NCBI GenBank assembly: GCA_030651575.1
Contig: JAUSFB010000027.1
Coordinates: 1 to 64,000, forward strand
Source of the DNA: Phaeospirillum sp.
GTDB lineage: Bacteria > Pseudomonadota > Alphaproteobacteria > Rhodospirillales > Magnetospirillaceae
Direction of reading: 5' to 3'
DNA: 64,000 nt
A program made the translations under genes and the position numbers. Below the pieces are notes generated by a model, which ran no database searches, was not told the origin of the DNA, and saw only the letters and a list, made by a program, of their open reading frames with translations. Positions 19,590-29,882 of this stretch are shown piece after piece. The stretch's first letter is position 1; every line of letters starts with the position of its first letter.

Positions 19590-19773
19590 GCCCCTAACAT
19601 GAGGCGGCGGACGCTCTCCTGCAACATGCCTTGGCTTAAACCGTCGCGATGACTATGTTGAGGGCGGGGAAGGCCATGGCGGGGATGCTCGGAGTTGCGG
19701 CCAAGGGCCGACGCGCGCCCCGCTTGGGCAGACCGAGGATTCGGCGATCTTTTAAGACAAGGGCGAGTTTTTC

Positions 19774-21285
19774 ATGCGTCATCCCACCGTGGGCGCTCTG
19801 GGCGCCGACTGGAAGACGGTCCGTCTTCTGGTCTTCGGCCTGGACGATCAGTTTCGATTCCTGGCCCGGCAGACGTTCCGCAAGTTGGGCGTGCGCGAGG
19901 TCGTCTCGTTCAGCGAGCCGGCCGACACGCCCGGCCTGCTGGCGCGCGGCGCCGACCTGATCCTGATCGACCTGGGCGCCAAACCCGAAAGCGGGCTGGC
20001 GGTGATCGAACGCCTGCGACGCCCCGCCGGCAACCCATTCGACGCCGTCCCGATTCTGGTGGTCGCCCATTTCGCCCAAAAGGACATGATCGAACGCGCC
20101 AAGGCGCTTGGCGTCGAGGGCGTGATCCCCAAGCCGATCTCCGGCCATGAGTTGTCGCACCGCGTCACCGATACCCTGGCCAATCCCCAGCGCCTGCCCA
20201 TCCCGGTGATGGCGGTGGCCAAGCCCAAGATGAACTTCGTCAAGGAGCCCGACCCGCTGCCCGACCTGTCGGTCAAGGGCGAGGCCGCCCCCCTGGCGAC
20301 CCGCCCGGCGGCGGCGGCGGAGCCGATCCCGGAAGTGGCCGCCCTGGCCGCCCGCCTCGCCGCGCGGGACGACTCGGTCAAGCCCGCGCCGGCCAATCCC
20401 GAACGCCCCGGCCGCGACGGCCCCTGGACCGAAACGGCCGAGGTCGCCGCGCCGGCCGCCAAACCCGCGCCCCGCCCCACCGCCCCACCCGCTGCGGCTC
20501 CCGCTGCGGCTCCCGCCGCCCCGCCCCGTCCGACGCATGGCGGCGGCAGCCCGGTCGAGGCCAGACGCCCCACCGGCGGCAAGCTTGACCTGGACGATCT
20601 GGCGCCGGCCGCCAAGCCCAGGGACACCTCCGTCGGCTTCGAAGTCGCCGGCGTCAAGCCCGACCTCGACGCCGAAGCCAAACGCCGCATGGCGGAAAAG
20701 CGCCGCCAGCAGTGGAAGGAGGCTATGGAGAAATCCGGCCACAAGGCGCGTAAGGGCGGCGACGTGGCCAGCCTCGACCTGACCGCTGTGATCGCGGAAC
20801 ACGGCCTCTGGCTGCAAAGCAAAGGGGCCGAGGGCAAGCGGGCCACCTTCATCGGCATGGATCTGGCCGGGGCCGACCTGTCGAACGCCATCCTGGCCAA
20901 CGCCACCTTTCGCGAGGTCAATCTGTCGGACGCCTGTCTGGCCGAAGCCCGGCTCGACGGTTCCGACTTCCGCTACGCCGTCCTGGAGGCCGCCGATCTC
21001 GGCAGCGCCAATCTGGGCGTCGCCGCGATGCGGCACGCCAGATTACAGCTCAGCAACATGGAAAACGCCGTCCTGCGCGGCTCGGACCTGTCGGGAGCGA
21101 TCCTGACCGGCGCCCGCATGGCCGGAGCCGACCTCAAGGGCGCCACCCTGATCGGCGCCGACCTGCGCGAAGTCGATCTGTCCAAGGTGGACGGCCTGAC
21201 CTCGGGCCAGATCGAAAAGTCGCTCTGCGACATGTCCACCCGCCTGCCGCCCGGCGTCTTCCGGCCCAGCAAGACGGGGGATTGA
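19774..21285 (+). CDS. Receiver domain fused to pentapeptide repeats
   Basis: 503 residues with AAGGGCGAG ahead of the ATG. Residues about 15-135 form a CheY-like receiver with the acidic pair Asp24-Asp25, the phospho-acceptor Asp66 (LILIDLGAK) and Lys120 (IPKPIS), so it looks phosphorylatable. Residues about 150-300 are an Ala/Pro/Lys-rich linker. Residues about 365-475 are pentapeptide repeats of the A(D/N)LxG type, for example GADLSNAIL, GSDLSGAIL and GADLKGATL, which form a right-handed beta-helix. There is no DNA-binding domain or enzyme. The fusion suggests a phosphorylation-controlled scaffold or protein-interaction module; partner and kinase are unknown. Confidence 0.85.
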   Translation: MRHPTVGALGADWKTVRLLVFGLDDQFRFLARQTFRKLGVREVVSFSEPADTPGLLARGADLILIDLGAKPESGLAVIERLRRPAGNPFDAVPILVVAHFAQKDMIERAKALGVEGVIPKPISGHELSHRVTDTLANPQRLPIPVMAVAKPKMNFVKEPDPLPDLSVKGEAAPLATRPAAAAEPIPEVAALAARLAARDDSVKPAPANPERPGRDGPWTETAEVAAPAAKPAPRPTAPPAAAPAAAPAAPPRPTHGGGSPVEARRPTGGKLDLDDLAPAAKPRDTSVGFEVAGVKPDLDAEAKRRMAEKRRQQWKEAMEKSGHKARKGGDVASLDLTAVIAEHGLWLQSKGAEGKRATFIGMDLAGADLSNAILANATFREVNLSDACLAEARLDGSDFRYAVLEAADLGSANLGVAAMRHARLQLSNMENAVLRGSDLSGAILTGARMAGADLKGATLIGADLREVDLSKVDGLTSGQIEKSLCDMSTRLPPGVFRPSKTGD

Positions 21286-21310
21286 GGAAGGCCCCGGAAA
21301 AGCCCTCCGG

Positions 21311-21745
21311 CTATTCCTTGCAGGAAGCCTTATCACCGGTCTGGGTGCATTCGGCGCGGGTGCGCAGGGTCATTTCCTGGCCGCCGTCATAAGAGCAGGT
21401 TACCCGCGTGATCTTGCCGGCCTTGCGGATGGCGATTCCGGCGGGCTTTGACGCCTTATGCGCCTCGGGCGCCAGCGAGCAATGCAGATAGCCCTGGAAC
21501 TCGCCGGCTTCCCACAGCGATACGTCCTTCAGCTTGCGGTAATTCTCGGGGTTGACGCAGGTATCGCCCTCCTTGTCGTAGAGGCGGGCATTGTCGCCGC
21601 AATAGCCGGTATAGCCCCAGTTCAACTCTTCCTCGGTCGGGCAGGCGCCCACCTGAACGGCGGCGGCCATGTCGGGACAGGCCACATCGCCGGCAAAGGC
21701 GGGGGCGGACAGAACGCACAGGGCAAAGGCAAAACGGCGGATCAT
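21311..21745 (-). CDS. Secreted Cys-rich protein of unknown function
   Basis: 144 residues from the ATG at 21745 with GGGGAG 6 nt upstream; the longer in-frame start at 21805 would bury the signal peptide. MIRRFAFALCVLSAPAFAG is a clear signal peptide with AFA cleavage. The mature part has seven cysteines (for example VACPDM, VGACPTEEE, GYCGDN, DTCVNP, LHCSL, VTCSY, AECTQ), likely forming disulfides in the periplasm. No family recognised. Convergent with the receiver-pentapeptide gene. Confidence 0.75.
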   Translation of the reverse strand: MIRRFAFALCVLSAPAFAGDVACPDMAAAVQVGACPTEEELNWGYTGYCGDNARLYDKEGDTCVNPENYRKLKDVSLWEAGEFQGYLHCSLAPEAHKASKPAGIAIRKAGKITRVTCSYDGGQEMTLRTRAECTQTGDKASCKE

Positions 21746-21808
21746 GATGGTCTCCCCTCGAAAGGCGGGCACTCTAGGCCAATTCGGCCGGCCGCGATCT
21801 GACAAAGG

Positions 21809-22279
21809 TCAAGTGAGCCGCCGCCCGATCCCGTCCAGCAGTCCCTGAAGGATGTAGGCGGCCGCCATCTTGTCCACCACTTCGGCCCGCCGCTTGCGCG
21901 AGGCGTCGGCCTCCAGCAGGGTCCGGGTGACGGCGGCGGTGGACAGGCGCTCGTCCCAAAAGGCCACGGGCAGGTCGCGCAGCTTGGCCAGATTGGTGGC
22001 GAAAGCCCGCGCCGACTGGCAGCGCGCCCCTTCGCCGCCATCCATCTCCACCGGCAGGCCCAACACCAGACCGCCAACCCCTTGCCTGTCGACGATCGCC
22101 AGCAGGGTTTCGGCGTCCTTGGTGAACTTGGTGCGGCGGATGGTGTCGAACGGGGTGGCGATGGTGCGGCTGACATCGGACAGCGCCAGGCCGATGGTCT
22201 TGGTGCCGAGGTCAAGTCCCATCAGCCGCTGATCGCGGGAGAGCAAGGCAATCAGTTCGGCGGGAGGAACGACGGGCAT
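21809..22279 (-). CDS. ruvX: Putative pre-16S rRNA nuclease YqgF (RuvX)
   Basis: 156 residues from the ATG at 22279. The RNase H-like fold is marked by [38 protein letters not shown] and the closing [12 protein letters not shown]; the acidic residues in each are the expected metal ligands. In E. coli the protein completes the 5' end of 16S rRNA. It is divergent from the DTW gene by 80 nt. The longer frame to 22435 is rejected because it overlaps the divergent gene. Confidence 0.92.
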   Translation of the reverse strand: MPVVPPAELIALLSRDQRLMGLDLGTKTIGLALSDVSRTIATPFDTIRRTKFTKDAETLLAIVDRQGVGGLVLGLPVEMDGGEGARCQSARAFATNLAKLRDLPVAFWDERLSTAAVTRTLLEADASRKRRAEVVDKMAAAYILQGLLDGIGRRLT

Positions 22280-22359
22280 GGACAGTGCTTGCGCCTCGCC
22301 GCGCAAAAAATCAAGCGGCCCGATTGCATCCGGCCGCCCCGACGCGGTACAAGCAGGGT

Positions 22360-23103
22360 ATGTCCACGCTCCCCCCCGATGCTCCGCCCGTCCCCGAAGC
22401 GCCTTCCGCCGTCGAAGCGCTTCCCGACTGCCCATCTTGCTGCAAGCCCGAAATACTGTGCGTCTGCGACGGGATCGTTCCCATCGAGAACCAGCTTGGC
22501 CTGCTGATCCTTCAGCACCCCCAAGAGCAGGACAAGACCCTGGGAACCGCCCGACTGACGGCGCTGCACTTCACCAATGCGGTCCTGAGAGTCGGCCTGT
22601 CCTGGTCCAGCCTCGCCAAGGCGCTGGGCCGACCGGCCGATCCGCAACGCTGGGCGATCTTGTATCTCGGCTCGGCCATGCCCGCCGCCCTGGCCCCCGA
22701 CCAGGAAGTGGTCGCCCTGGACGCCAAGGGCGCGCCCTGCCCCGATCAGACCAAGGCCCTGGCGTTCATCGAAGGCGTCATCGTGCTGGACGGCACCTGG
22801 AGCCAGGCCAAGGCGCTGTGGTGGCGCAATCCCTGGGTGTTGAAGTGCAAGCGGGTGATTCTCGGCCCAAAGCGCCCGTCGCGCTATGGCCGGGTCCGTA
22901 CCGAGCCGCGCAACGACAGCCTGTCAACCATCGAGGCCGCCGCCCTGCTGCTCAGCCGGCTGGAAGACCGCCCGGAGATCGAGACCGAACTGGACGCCAC
23001 CTTCCTGCGCATGTTGGAACGCTTCCGTGCCGCCCGCGCCAAGCTGCCCAAGCCGCCAAGCTCCAAGCGCCGTTACCACACCAAGGGCCACAAACGGAAG
23101 TAA
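22360..23103 (+). CDS. tapT: DTW-domain tRNA-uridine aminocarboxypropyltransferase
   Basis: 247 residues from the ATG at 22360. An N-terminal cysteine cluster ([13 protein letters not shown]) is a likely zinc site. The DxTW motif is present as [12 protein letters not shown], followed by [11 protein letters not shown]. The C-terminus is very basic ([14 protein letters not shown]), suiting RNA binding. The family (TapT/TuaA) transfers the aminocarboxypropyl group of S-adenosylmethionine to uridine 47 of tRNA, making acp3U. The symbol follows the family rather than direct proof. Confidence 0.85.
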   Translation: MSTLPPDAPPVPEAPSAVEALPDCPSCCKPEILCVCDGIVPIENQLGLLILQHPQEQDKTLGTARLTALHFTNAVLRVGLSWSSLAKALGRPADPQRWAILYLGSAMPAALAPDQEVVALDAKGAPCPDQTKALAFIEGVIVLDGTWSQAKALWWRNPWVLKCKRVILGPKRPSRYGRVRTEPRNDSLSTIEAAALLLSRLEDRPEIETELDATFLRMLERFRAARAKLPKPPSSKRRYHTKGHKRK

Positions 23104-23127
23104 AGGGCGGGGGCTCTGCCCGTCCCC

Positions 23128-24581
<1,454 letters not shown>

Positions 24582-24611
24582 ATATCCAGGGGTTGTGGCT
24601 CACCCCCTCAT

Positions 24612-25217
24612 TTATGACGACATATATTGCGCCACCGGGGCAAAAGAGCGCCGATGATGCGGCGTCGGCCCCAGCCGTCTGAGGCCGTCCAAATGTTCCG
24701 GCGTGCCATAGCCGGCATTTCGCTCCCAGCCAAAACCGGGATGGAGGACGGCCAATTCGGTCATGACGGCGTCGCGACGCACCTTGGCCACCACCGAGGC
24801 GGCGGCGATGGACAGCGAAATTCCATCGCCCTTGACCACGCACCGCACCGGACAGGCCAGACCGGGCGAGCGGTTGCCGTCCACCAGGGCATGATCGGCG
24901 CCCCGCCCCAGCGCGTCATAGGCGCGACGCATGGCCAGCATGGTGGCTTGCAGAATGTTGATGCGGTCGATTTCCTCGACCGAGGCTTCGCCAAAGCCGA
25001 TCAGGGCGGTCTGGGGGATCAGCAGCGCCAGTTCCTCCCGCAGCCGCTTGGACAGCGCCTTGGAATCGTCCAGCCGCTCCAGCAGGCGCCTGGGTAGCCG
25101 GGACGGGTCCAAGATCACGGCGGCGGCCACCACCGGCCCCGCCAGCGGGCCTCGGCCCACCTCGTCGAGGCCGGCGACCACCCCGCCAAGCTCAGTTTCC
25201 AGGCTTAAATCCGGCAT
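24612..25217 (-). CDS. rnhB: Ribonuclease HII
   Basis: 201 residues from the ATG at 25217, with GGGAGG close upstream; it overlaps the end of the antiporter gene by 26 nt. Family motifs: AGLDEVGRGPLAGPVVAAAVIL with the catalytic Asp-Glu pair, LDDSKALSKRLRE, HALVDGNR and SIAAASVVAKVRRD, then HPGFGWERNAGYGT. It cuts RNA in RNA-DNA hybrids and removes single ribonucleotides. It is followed by ccrM on the same strand, an arrangement seen in other alphaproteobacteria. Confidence 0.94.
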   Translation of the reverse strand: MPDLSLETELGGVVAGLDEVGRGPLAGPVVAAAVILDPSRLPRRLLERLDDSKALSKRLREELALLIPQTALIGFGEASVEEIDRINILQATMLAMRRAYDALGRGADHALVDGNRSPGLACPVRCVVKGDGISLSIAAASVVAKVRRDAVMTELAVLHPGFGWERNAGYGTPEHLDGLRRLGPTPHHRRSFAPVAQYMSS

Positions 25218-26496
25218 CGTCCCTCCCCTTCCGGGATGCGCGATAGGCCAGCCGCCGGGTCTGGCGGGCGATGCGGGCCACGGCCTCGGCATCCGCGCCA
25301 TAGAGGCGGGCCATCAGCTCGCGGAACGACCCCACCTGCACCACCGCCACCCGGTGCATGCGCCGCATGGTGAACAGCCAGAACGGCGACAGCACCAGCG
25401 ACAATACGGTGACCGCCACCACCAGCTTGGTCTCCTGGGCCGAAATCAGGTGGGCGGCCTTGCCGGTCTCGGCCAGCAGGAACGAAAACTCGCCGATCTG
25501 GGCCAGGGCGACGCCGGCCAGGAAGGCACTGGGCCAATCCTGACGCAACAGCCGCAGCGCCAGGATGTTGAGCGCGGTCTTGAACACAGTGACCATGGCC
25601 AGCAGCAGCAGGACGGAACCGAGATTCCTCCAGATAAACTTGAAATCCAGCAGCAGCCCGATGGACAGGAAGAACACCATCAGCAACACACTTTTGACCG
25701 GCTGGGCGCGACGCAGCAAGACGTCGCTTTCGGCGGTATTGCCCAGGATCACGCCGCCGAGAAAGGCGCCATAGGCCGGCGACATGTCCAGCACCCCCGA
25801 CAGCGCCGCCGCACCGAAACACCAGGTCAGCGCCGCCAGGGTGGACAGATCCACGTCGTGAATCAGACGCGAGGTCAGCGGCAGCACCAACTTGCGCCGC
25901 GACAATCCCCAGAACAGCAAGGCCAGGATCAGCATGGACAAGACGACGCGGCCGGCGTCCATCGGCTCGATGGTGCGGGTCTCCATGGCCTCCAGCACCA
26001 GCATCATGGGCACCACCGCCATATCCTGGGCGATCAGGATGGCGACGGTGGTCCGCCCCACCGGGGTATCAAGCTCGTCCGAGCTTTCCAGGATCTTGAT
26101 CACCACGGCAGTGGATGAAATCGCCACGGCGCAGCCCAGCACCATGGCCAGCCCCAGGCTCCAGCCCAGCAGGTGGCGCAGCAACAGCGCCGCCCCGACG
26201 CTGCCGGCGATCTGGAGGCAGGTGACGAACAGCGCCGTCTTCCATACCGCCATGAAACGGCGCAAATCCAGGCGCATGCCGACCACGAACAGCAGCATCA
26301 GCACCCCGAACTCGGCCAGGGTCGAGATGGCGTCGCGATTGGTGACCAGGCCCAACCCCGAAGGCCCCAACACCACCCCGGCCAGAATATAGCCGACGAT
26401 GGCCGGCTGACGAAACCGGGTCATCAGCCCGCCGCACAACACGGCGGCCATGGCGACGATGGCGGCGGCGGTCAGTTCGGGGTGGTGAATATCCAT
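25192..26496 (-). CDS. Cation:proton antiporter, CPA2 family (KefB-like, membrane part only)
   Basis: 434 residues with about 12 membrane segments. CPA2 landmarks: PAIVGYILAGVVLGPSGLGLV, ISSTAVVIKIL, LIAQDMAVVPMML and AQIGEFSFLLAETG. The acidic pair expected for cation/proton exchange is in the AQDMA and GEFSF regions. Kef proteins usually run to about 600 residues with a C-terminal TrkA-N domain; here there is only a short basic tail (ARQTRRLAYRASRKGRDD), so nucleotide/glutathione gating is absent. Ion specificity (K+ or Na+) is not readable. The start is the ATG at 26496. Confidence 0.9.
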   Translation of the reverse strand: MDIHHPELTAAAIVAMAAVLCGGLMTRFRQPAIVGYILAGVVLGPSGLGLVTNRDAISTLAEFGVLMLLFVVGMRLDLRRFMAVWKTALFVTCLQIAGSVGAALLLRHLLGWSLGLAMVLGCAVAISSTAVVIKILESSDELDTPVGRTTVAILIAQDMAVVPMMLVLEAMETRTIEPMDAGRVVLSMLILALLFWGLSRRKLVLPLTSRLIHDVDLSTLAALTWCFGAAALSGVLDMSPAYGAFLGGVILGNTAESDVLLRRAQPVKSVLLMVFFLSIGLLLDFKFIWRNLGSVLLLLAMVTVFKTALNILALRLLRQDWPSAFLAGVALAQIGEFSFLLAETGKAAHLISAQETKLVVAVTVLSLVLSPFWLFTMRRMHRVAVVQVGSFRELMARLYGADAEAVARIARQTRRLAYRASRKGRDDAGFKPGN

Positions 26497-26536
26497 GATT
26501 ATCGTCTCATAACACGTTCGGTCCGACGGGTTTAGG

Positions 26537-26570
26537 GGGCGCTTGTGGCGAGAGTGTGGCGGAAGCGCCC
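26537..26570 (-). terminator. Hairpin between the DUF454 and antiporter genes
   Basis: GGGCGCTT (26537-26544) pairs with AAGCGCCC (26563-26570) over an 18-nt loop, just after the DUF454 gene on the minus strand. No T-run on either side, so termination is only possible. Confidence 0.4.
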
Positions 26571-26580
26571 GCGTCCTCCC

Positions 26581-26976
26581 CTATTCCGGCCCGCGATGGG
26601 GCCTTGTCAGGATGAAGACCGCGCCGATGGTGCTGGTGATGGCCATGAAGGCCAGCAGGTAACCGGGGGTTTGGGTAAAGCCGAGGACATAGATCATGCT
26701 GACGACCATGGAGGCGATGGCGATGATCTTGGCGCCGAGGGGGATGATACCGTGGCGTTCCCAGGATTGCAGCGGCGGGCCGAACAGTTTGTGGTGGAGC
26801 AGCCAGCCGTGAAAGCGGCGCGAGCTTCTGGCAAAGCACCACAGGGCGATCAGCATGAAGGGGGTGGTGGGCATCACCGGCAGGATGGCGCCGATGATGC
26901 CAAGGACAAAAAAGACCCAGCCGAGACTGAACAGGGCGAGACGAAACGCCCTGGACCTCTGCTCGACCTCGATCAT
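26581..26976 (-). CDS. DUF454 (YbaN-like) inner-membrane protein
   Basis: 131 residues with four hydrophobic segments. The DUF454 core is clear: LGWVFFVLGIIGAILPVMPTTPFMLIALWCFARSSRRFHGWLLHHKLFGPPLQSW. The role of the family is unknown. It sits 6 nt downstream of the DUF4167 gene on the same strand, so the two are probably co-transcribed. The hairpin after it separates it from the antiporter. Confidence 0.9.
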   Translation of the reverse strand: MIEVEQRSRAFRLALFSLGWVFFVLGIIGAILPVMPTTPFMLIALWCFARSSRRFHGWLLHHKLFGPPLQSWERHGIIPLGAKIIAIASMVVSMIYVLGFTQTPGYLLAFMAITSTIGAVFILTRPHRGPE

Positions 26977-26982
26977 CGCGGA

Positions 26983-27762
26983 TCAGGCCTCGGTCGGCTC
27001 GGAAGTCGGTTCCGGCTTCGGCTCGGCGGCGCGGTCGGGGTCGACGCGGCGCGGACGACCACGGGGCCTGCGGACCGGCGCCTCGGCGGCGGCGGGTTCG
27101 GTGGCCTGAACGGCCACGGGCTCGACGACCGGCTGAGAGGCAACCGGCTGAAGGACGGGCTGAAGGGCCGGTTCGATGGAGGGCTGAGGGCCTTCACCGG
27201 GGATTTCGGCGACCGGCTGCTGCTGATGCTGGTGCCGTTGATGACGTTGGTGCCGCTGCTGCTGAGGCTGCTGCTGCTGTTGCTGCTGCGACTGCGCCGA
27301 ATCGTTGCCGGACTCGGCTTCGTTTTCGGTCTCGTTGTCATTGCCGCCTTCGTTGCTGTTGTCGTCCTCGCCTTCCGACTGCATGGACTGCTCGTCGGCG
27401 GGGGTCGGCATCTGCTGGCGCGGGCGGCCATTGTTCTGATTTTGCGCGTTGATCACGCGGAAATAATGCTCGGCGTGCTGATAGTAATTTTCAGCGGCGA
27501 CCCGGTCGCCTTGTAACGAGGCGTCACGCGCCAGGGTCAGGTACTTTTCAAGGACCTGATGGGCATTGCCGCGAATACGGCATTCCGGGCCATTGCTGTC
27601 GAAGACCTGATTGGGGCGAGGCATTCCACCGCCGCCACCGCCACCGCCACCGCCACCGCCGCGGTTTTTACCGCCGCCGCCACCGCCACCGCCACCGCCG
27701 TTGGGACCACGACCACGAGAACGTTGCTTCGGATTCACGGAACCTGCCTTCATGTGCATCAT
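26983..27762 (-). CDS. DUF4167 domain protein with poly-Gly and poly-Gln tracts
   Basis: 259 residues. The DUF4167 core (about residues 50-105) contains VFDSNGPECRIRGNAHQVLEKYLTLARDA and ENYYQHAEHYFRVINAQ. Before it are two glycine runs of 10 and 12 residues, after it a Gln/Pro/His-rich stretch and a Pro/Glu/Val tail with RRPRGRPRRVD, an AT-hook-like basic patch. The domain is largely alphaproteobacterial and of unknown function; the RGG-like head and basic tail suggest nucleic-acid binding, an inference. Three in-frame ATGs (27762, 27759, 27753) are possible starts. Downstream of prmC on the same strand. Confidence 0.88.
   Translation of the reverse strand: MMHMKAGSVNPKQRSRGRGPNGGGGGGGGGGKNRGGGGGGGGGGGGMPRPNQVFDSNGPECRIRGNAHQVLEKYLTLARDASLQGDRVAAENYYQHAEHYFRVINAQNQNNGRPRQQMPTPADEQSMQSEGEDDNSNEGGNDNETENEAESGNDSAQSQQQQQQQPQQQRHQRHQRHQHQQQPVAEIPGEGPQPSIEPALQPVLQPVASQPVVEPVAVQATEPAAAEAPVRRPRGRPRRVDPDRAAEPKPEPTSEPTEA
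27627..27700 (-). repeat. (CCGCCA)n simple repeats encoding poly-glycine
   Basis: Two blocks of alternating Gly codons, 27627-27662 and 27671-27700, separated by a short spacer encoding Lys-Asn-Arg. The 3/6-bp units keep the frame, so slippage would change only glycine run length. Confidence 0.85.
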
Positions 27763-27953
27763 TATGATTTTCGCTCAAATCCAGTTCGCCGGCATCGCTG
27801 CACGGCCTGTCCGCTACCGGTTTAGGGGCGGCGATGGGGGATTTCACGGCACAAATCGAGAGGCAGAGCCAAAGGCTCGACGCAGTCGCCCGGTTCAAAT
27901 GGCGCGTGTTGGGTTAACGTAGTCGGCCCGCCGCCTCTTTCCAACAACTTTTT

Positions 27954-28799
27954 TCATGAAACCGCCACGACGCAGCGTTCGACCCCGCCAAGGTCGCGCC
28001 GAACCCCGGCCGGCGTCAGGCCGGCGTCGGCCAGAAGGGCGGCCACGTCCCCGGCCTGGCCCATGCCCACCTCCAGCACCACCACTCCGCCGGGGCTAAG
28101 CAGGCGGGCCATGTGGGGGGCGAGCAGGCGGTAACAGTCGAGGCCGTCGGGGCCGCCGGCCAGCGCCAGACGCGGCTCGAACACCGCCACTTCCGGCTCC
28201 AGCCCGTCGATTTCGCCATCGGGAATATAGGGCGGGTTGGAAACGATGATGTCAAAACGCTCGTCCAGGCCGGCGCCCCAATCGCCCAACTGGAACGAGG
28301 CCCGGCCGGCCAGTCCCAGGCTGTGCGCGTTGTGGCGGGCGACGTCCAACGCCGCCGGGCTTTTGTCCACGCCAAGGCCGGTGGCGAATCCCAGCTCCGA
28401 CAGCAGCGCGAGGAGGATGCAGCCGGTGCCGGTGCCCAGGTCGAGCACCCGGCGCGGCCTGCCCCGCTCGGCCAGCCCGTCCAGCACCGCTTCGATCACC
28501 GTCTCGGTGTCAGGGCGCGGGTCGAGGGTGTCGGCGGTGACCTTAAGCTCCAGGGTCCAAAAGCCCCGCCGCCCCAGCAGGTGGGACATGGGCTCACGGG
28601 CCAGCCTGCGCGTCAGCAGGTCGTCAAAGCGTTGCCGCAGGGGGGCGGAGACCTCTAATTGCGGCTTTGAAAACACCGCCTGCGGCTCCAGCCCCAGCAC
28701 TTCGCCCAGCAGCAGTCTGGCGTCCAGGCGCGACGTCTCGATCCCCGCCGCCATCAACCGCGCCGAGGCCTGGTGCAAAAGTTGGGCGATGGTCATCAT
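27954..28799 (-). CDS. prmC: Peptide chain release factor N5-glutamine methyltransferase
   Basis: 281 residues. SAM-binding VLDLGTGTGCILLALL, the substrate-glutamine motif SNPPYIP, and the N-terminal helical part with REPMSHLLGRRGFW are all diagnostic of PrmC. It methylates the glutamine of the GGQ motif in release factors. The target gene prfA is immediately upstream, one nucleotide between its stop and the prmC ATG, so the two are translationally linked. The double ATG (28799/28796) leaves a one-codon ambiguity. Confidence 0.95.
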   Translation of the reverse strand: MMTIAQLLHQASARLMAAGIETSRLDARLLLGEVLGLEPQAVFSKPQLEVSAPLRQRFDDLLTRRLAREPMSHLLGRRGFWTLELKVTADTLDPRPDTETVIEAVLDGLAERGRPRRVLDLGTGTGCILLALLSELGFATGLGVDKSPAALDVARHNAHSLGLAGRASFQLGDWGAGLDERFDIIVSNPPYIPDGEIDGLEPEVAVFEPRLALAGGPDGLDCYRLLAPHMARLLSPGGVVVLEVGMGQAGDVAALLADAGLTPAGVRRDLGGVERCVVAVS

Positions 28800-28800
28800 C

Positions 28801-29877
28801 TCAAGACATTTCGGCCAGACGCTCGGCCTGATCGGCGGCGATCAGGGCCTCGACCACCTCGTCCAGCGCGTCGCCGCTCATCACCGCCTCGATCTTGTAG
28901 AGCGTCAGGTTGATGCGGTGATCGGTGACGCGGCCTTGCGGAAAATTATAGGTCCGGATGCGCTCCGACCGGTCGCCAGACCCCACCTGACTCTTGCGGT
29001 CGGCGGCGCGGACGGCGTCCTTGGCCGAACGCTCGCGCTCGTAGAGACGGGCTCGCAACAGCTTCAAAGCGGTGGCCTTGTTCTTGTGCTGGCTCTTTTC
29101 CTGCTGGCAGGCGACGGCCAGACCGGTCGGTATATGGGTGACGCGGCACGCCGAATCGGTGGTGTTGACGCTCTGGCCGCCCGAGCCCTGCGAGCGATAG
29201 ACGTCAAACCGCAGATCCTTGTCGTTGAGCACGATATCGACCTCTTCCGCCTCGGGCATAATGGCGACGGTGGCGGCGGAGGTGTGGATGCGGCCTTGGG
29301 ATTCGGTGGCGGGCACCCGCTGGACCCGGTGAACGCCGGATTCGAACTTGAGGCGGGCAAAGACGCTGCGGCCGGTGATGGTGGCGCTGGCTTCCTTGAC
29401 GCCGCCGATGCCGGTATCGCTGACCTCCAGCACCTCGAACCGCCAGCCGTGCAGGCCGGCATACCGCTCGTACATACGAAACAGTTCGGCGGCGAACAGG
29501 GCGGCCTCGTCCCCGCCGGTGCCGGCGCGGACTTCCAGGATGGCGTTCTTGTCGTCATCCTCGTCCTTGGGCAGCAGCATCAGCTGGACGTTACGCTCCA
29601 GCGCGGTCAACCGCTCCTTGAGGTCGTAGAACTCCTCCTCGGCCATGGCGCGCATTTCGGCGTCGGCCGAGGCGTCTTGCATCATCACCGCCGCTTCGGT
29701 CATCTCGTCGCGCGCCTTGCGGAAGGCCTGAACCGCCTCGACCACCGGGTCGAGTTCCGCCAGTTCCTTGGACAGCCGGACGATGGTGTTGGAATCGATC
29801 CCCTCGCCCGAGGACAGCTGCGCCCGCAGCTCGTCATGGCGATAGAGGACCTTGTCGAATTGGGTTTCCAGATTCAT
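28801..29877 (-). CDS. prfA: Peptide chain release factor 1
   Basis: 358 residues from the ATG at 29877, with AAGGGCA just upstream and 5 nt after the hemA stop. It contains the GGQ motif ([22 protein letters not shown]) and [15 protein letters not shown]. The stop-codon recognition region is present, and the acidic [15 protein letters not shown] block confirms a class I factor. It releases peptides at UAA and UAG and is modified by PrmC, encoded next. Confidence 0.97.
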   Translation of the reverse strand: MNLETQFDKVLYRHDELRAQLSSGEGIDSNTIVRLSKELAELDPVVEAVQAFRKARDEMTEAAVMMQDASADAEMRAMAEEEFYDLKERLTALERNVQLMLLPKDEDDDKNAILEVRAGTGGDEAALFAAELFRMYERYAGLHGWRFEVLEVSDTGIGGVKEASATITGRSVFARLKFESGVHRVQRVPATESQGRIHTSAATVAIMPEAEEVDIVLNDKDLRFDVYRSQGSGGQSVNTTDSACRVTHIPTGLAVACQQEKSQHKNKATALKLLRARLYERERSAKDAVRAADRKSQVGSGDRSERIRTYNFPQGRVTDHRINLTLYKIEAVMSGDALDEVVEALIAADQAERLAEMS

Positions 29878-29882
29878 TGCCC

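Noticed and set aside
23104-23127. GC-rich inverted sequence between the DTW gene and the small secreted gene as a terminator
   Set aside because: Pairing is interrupted by several mismatches and there is no T-tract.
27885-27905. T-loop-like GGTTCAAAT as part of a tRNA
   Set aside because: No acceptor stem, anticodon arm or matching T stem can be formed around it.
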